Assembly (NCBI GenBank): GCA_902495545.1
Contig: CABUXM010000099.1
Location: forward strand, 1 to 6,617
Reading direction: 5' to 3'
DNA: 6,617 nucleotides
Origin: an uncultured Collinsella sp.
GTDB taxonomy: Bacteria; Actinomycetota; Coriobacteriia; Coriobacteriales; Coriobacteriaceae
Shown here piece after piece: positions 5,195-6,617 of the stretch (position 1 is its first letter; each line of letters starts with the position of its first letter). Both the position numbers and the translations under genes were made by a program. The notes beneath the pieces were generated by a model that was not told the origin of the DNA, searched no databases, and worked only from the letters and a program-made list of their open reading frames with translations.

Positions 5195-6262
5195 ATGCGC
5201 GACAAGCTCGAAAAGATCATCAAGGCCTACGAGGAGCTCGAGAAGAAGCTTTCTGACCCGGCCGTCGCCTCCGATATCAAGGAGTTCACGCGTCTCAACA
5301 AGGAGTACGCGCACCAGTCCGACCTCATTGCCGCCTCGCGCGAGTACATCGGCGCGCTCGATGACATCGAGGCTGCCAAGGAAATGCTGCACGATACCAC
5401 CGATGCCGATGAGAAGGAGATGCTCCAGATGGACATCTCCGAAAACGAGGCCAAGCTCCCCCAGCTCGAGGAAGACATCAAGTACATGCTCATTCCGAGC
5501 GACCCCAACGACGACAAGAACACCATCGTCGAGATCCGCTCCGCCGCCGGTGGCGACGAGGCGGCCATCTTCGCCGGCGACCTGTACAAGATGTATCAGC
5601 GCTTTTGCGAGTCGCGCGGCTGGAAGACCACCGTGCTCGATTCCAGCCCCAGCGAGGCCGGCGGCTTTAAGTCCATTGAGTTCAAGGTCGAGGGCGACCG
5701 CGTTTACTCCGTCATGAAGTTCGAGTCCGGCGTGCACCGCGTCCAGCGCGTCCCCAAGACCGAGTCCCAGGGCCGCATTCAGACCTCCACGGCTACCGTA
5801 GCCGTGCTTCCCGAGGCCGAGGAAATCGACGTCCAGATCAACCAGTCCGACCTGCGCATCGACACCTACTGCGCCTCCGGCCCTGGCGGTCAGTGCGTTA
5901 ACACTACCTACTCCGCCGTGCGTATCACCCACTTGCCCACCAACACCGTGGTGCAGTCGCAGGAACAGCGTTCCCAGATCCAGAACCGCGAGGTCTGCAT
6001 GCAGATGCTGCGCGCCCGTCTGTACGAGATGGAACTCGAGAAGCAGCAGGCCGAGCTCGGTGCCGAGCGCCAGAGCCAGATCGGCCACGGCAACCGTTCC
6101 GAGAAGATCCGTACTTACAACCAGCCCCAGGACCGCGTGACCGATCACCGTATCGGCTTCAACTCCACCTACAACGGCGTCCTTCTGGGCGATCAGCTCG
6201 GCACCGTCATCGAGGCGCTCGCCGCCGCCGAGCGTGCCGAGAAGCTGGCACAAGCAGTTTAA
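5195..6262 (+). CDS. prfA: Peptide chain release factor 1 (RF1)
   Basis: RF1 recognises UAA and UAG stop codons in the ribosomal A site and triggers hydrolysis of the finished peptide. The 355-residue length is close to the usual ~360. The N-terminal helical domain (1-~100) is rich in charged coiled residues. The codon-reading loop is RVPKTESQGRIQTS with the Pro-x-Thr tripeptide at 187-189, which marks RF1 and not RF2 (Ser-Pro-Phe). The catalytic loop is SGPGGQCVNTT with GGQ at 231-233; its Gln is the residue normally methylated by PrmC. The segment RSEKIRTYNQPQDRVTDHRIG is also typical. The ATG at 5195 has AAAGGAG (5182-5188) 6 bases upstream; the frame is open back to 4850 but that extension overlaps the peptidase gene and has no family match. 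prfA ends in TAA, while the five other gene ends seen here use TAG. A perfect hairpin starts at the next base. Confidence 0.98.
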   Translation: MRDKLEKIIKAYEELEKKLSDPAVASDIKEFTRLNKEYAHQSDLIAASREYIGALDDIEAAKEMLHDTTDADEKEMLQMDISENEAKLPQLEEDIKYMLIPSDPNDDKNTIVEIRSAAGGDEAAIFAGDLYKMYQRFCESRGWKTTVLDSSPSEAGGFKSIEFKVEGDRVYSVMKFESGVHRVQRVPKTESQGRIQTSTATVAVLPEAEEIDVQINQSDLRIDTYCASGPGGQCVNTTYSAVRITHLPTNTVVQSQEQRSQIQNREVCMQMLRARLYEMELEKQQAELGAERQSQIGHGNRSEKIRTYNQPQDRVTDHRIGFNSTYNGVLLGDQLGTVIEALAAAERAEKLAQAV

Positions 6263-6290
6263 GTTACGGCGTTTTACCAAACGCCGTAAC
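6263..6290 (+). other. Perfect 12-bp hairpin immediately after the prfA stop codon
   Basis: GTTACGGCGTTT (6263-6274) pairs without error to AAACGCCGTAAC (6279-6290) around a TACC loop, beginning at the base after the stop codon. No T-tract follows on the + strand; the sequence runs into repeat copy 2 three bases later. It likely marks or protects the 3' end of the prfA mRNA, together with the terminator at 6333-6373. Confidence 0.75.
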
Positions 6291-6293
6291 TGC

Positions 6294-6434
6294 TCGACGC
6301 TGCGCGCCGCCCAGAGCGACAATTTGTCATTCAAAAGGCAAGGCATGACCAGAAGGTCTATGCCCTGCCTTTTTCATGCCAACTTGTTCGCTCTGGACGT
6401 CGCTCGCTGACATTGCCAAAACATCGGCGTTTCC
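6294..6434 (+). repeat. Structured intergenic repeat, copy 2 (~141 bp, direct repeat of 318-458)
   Basis: This is the second, ungapped copy of the module at 318-458, in the same orientation and again just behind a gene-end hairpin. Relative to copy 1, the hairpin arms have lost three pairs: 6341/6365 is A-C in place of C-G, 6310/6397 is C-A in place of C-G, and 6307/6400 is C-T in place of C-G. One pair is gained at 6309/6398. Copy 2 is therefore slightly more eroded as a structure. It contains no ORF of interest. Confidence 0.85.
6333..6373 (+). terminator. Rho-independent, probably bidirectional, terminator in repeat copy 2
   Basis: This is the same inner hairpin as in copy 1: AAAAGGC at 6333-6339 pairs with GCC plus a T run, TTTTT lying at 6370-6374. 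The AGAA tetraloop is retained. An A-C mismatch (6341/6365) interrupts the stem, so it may be somewhat weaker than copy 1. It lies about 70 bases after the prfA stop and is the most likely end of the prfA transcript. Confidence 0.72.
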
Positions 6435-6472
6435 TTGGTCGTCAAATGATTCGTAGGGAGTCATTGGGGACG
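6428..6472 (+). repeat. Imperfect palindrome with GGGGACG arm
   Basis: The arms CGTTTCC (6428-6434) and GGGGACG (6466-6472) pair with two G-T pairs. Inside them AATGATTC (6445-6452) pairs with GGAGTCATT (6458-6465, one G-T pair) around GTAGG. The right half, 6456-6472, is nearly the reverse complement of 452-468 next to repeat copy 1 (15 of 17 bases). This suggests a repeat family found at the 3' edge of both modules in different states. Confidence 0.5.
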
Positions 6473-6605
6473 TTGCCTTGAGATTTTATTCAGTCGGCTG
6501 TGATGGCATTTGAGCTGTTTGCCTGCTTAAAGCAATTAACGTCGTGTATCTGCTATTGAAAATATTGCTCAAAAAATCGTCCAAGAAGTCGCGAGGTGAT
6601 TTTTG
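6473..6605. other. A+T-rich leader before the next gene
   Basis: This stretch is visibly richer in A+T than the rest of the window, especially after 6530, as expected for a promoter region. I tested TTGAGA (6478-6483), TTGAGC (6510-6515) and TTGAAA (6556-6561) as -35 boxes, and none has a good -10 box at 16-18 bases. No ORF, repeat or riboswitch-like structure is apparent. Confidence 0.4.
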
Positions 6606-6617
6606 ATGCGTCGCGCG
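6606..6617 (+). CDS. Probable start of a further gene, cut by the window end
   Basis: An ATG at 6606 begins MRRA and runs off the window. GAGGTGA (6593-6599) lies 6 bases upstream and is a good Shine-Dalgarno sequence, and the A+T-rich leader before it supports a real start. Four codons are too few to identify. prmC often follows prfA in bacteria, but a terminator and repeat separate them here and nothing in these residues supports it. Confidence 0.4.

Noticed and set aside
5150..6346. 398-codon open frame on the minus strand opposite prfA
   Set aside because: It mirrors the prfA coding frame, as happens in G+C-rich genes with strong codon bias. The translation is Leu/Gly/Val-rich with no recognisable domain, and prfA is certain.

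Overview
The window reads as a piece of chromosome from a high-G+C gut actinobacterium, most likely a member of the Coriobacteriia such as Collinsella. This is an inference from base composition, codon use and the style of the proteins; no lineage marker was searched. All genes recognised with confidence lie on the + strand.

Layout: (1) 1-285 is the 3' end of an aldose 1-epimerase-like gene. (2) 286-565 is intergenic and holds a gene-end hairpin, then the first copy of a ~141 bp structured repeat with an embedded bidirectional terminator, then the leader of the next gene. (3) 566-3458 is a compact three-gene ABC importer for an amino-acid-type substrate: a Tat-type lipoprotein binding protein, a HisM/GlnP-family permease with a long N-terminal extension, and a GlnQ-type ATPase. 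(4) 3531-4946 is an M20-family metallopeptidase 72 bases behind the ATPase gene, with a strong hairpin in the gap; it probably works with the importer by hydrolysing imported peptides or acyl-amino acids. (5) 4947-5194 is a 248-base leader with a REP-like palindrome and a possible tiny ORF ending in TAG. (6) 5195-6262 is prfA (peptide chain release factor 1). (7) 6263-6605 holds a perfect hairpin starting right after the prfA stop codon, the second copy of the ~141 bp repeat, another palindrome, and an A+T-rich leader before a probable gene start cut by the window end.

The genes are ordinary. The most interesting material is non-coding. A long imperfect inverted repeat occurs twice, in the same orientation and without gaps between copies, each time just after a gene-specific hairpin. 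There are also three different short palindromes carrying a GGGG(A/T)C motif. One of these lies in frame inside the peptidase gene and appears to add about 11 residues. I see no CRISPR array, tRNA, rRNA, transposase gene or prophage gene.
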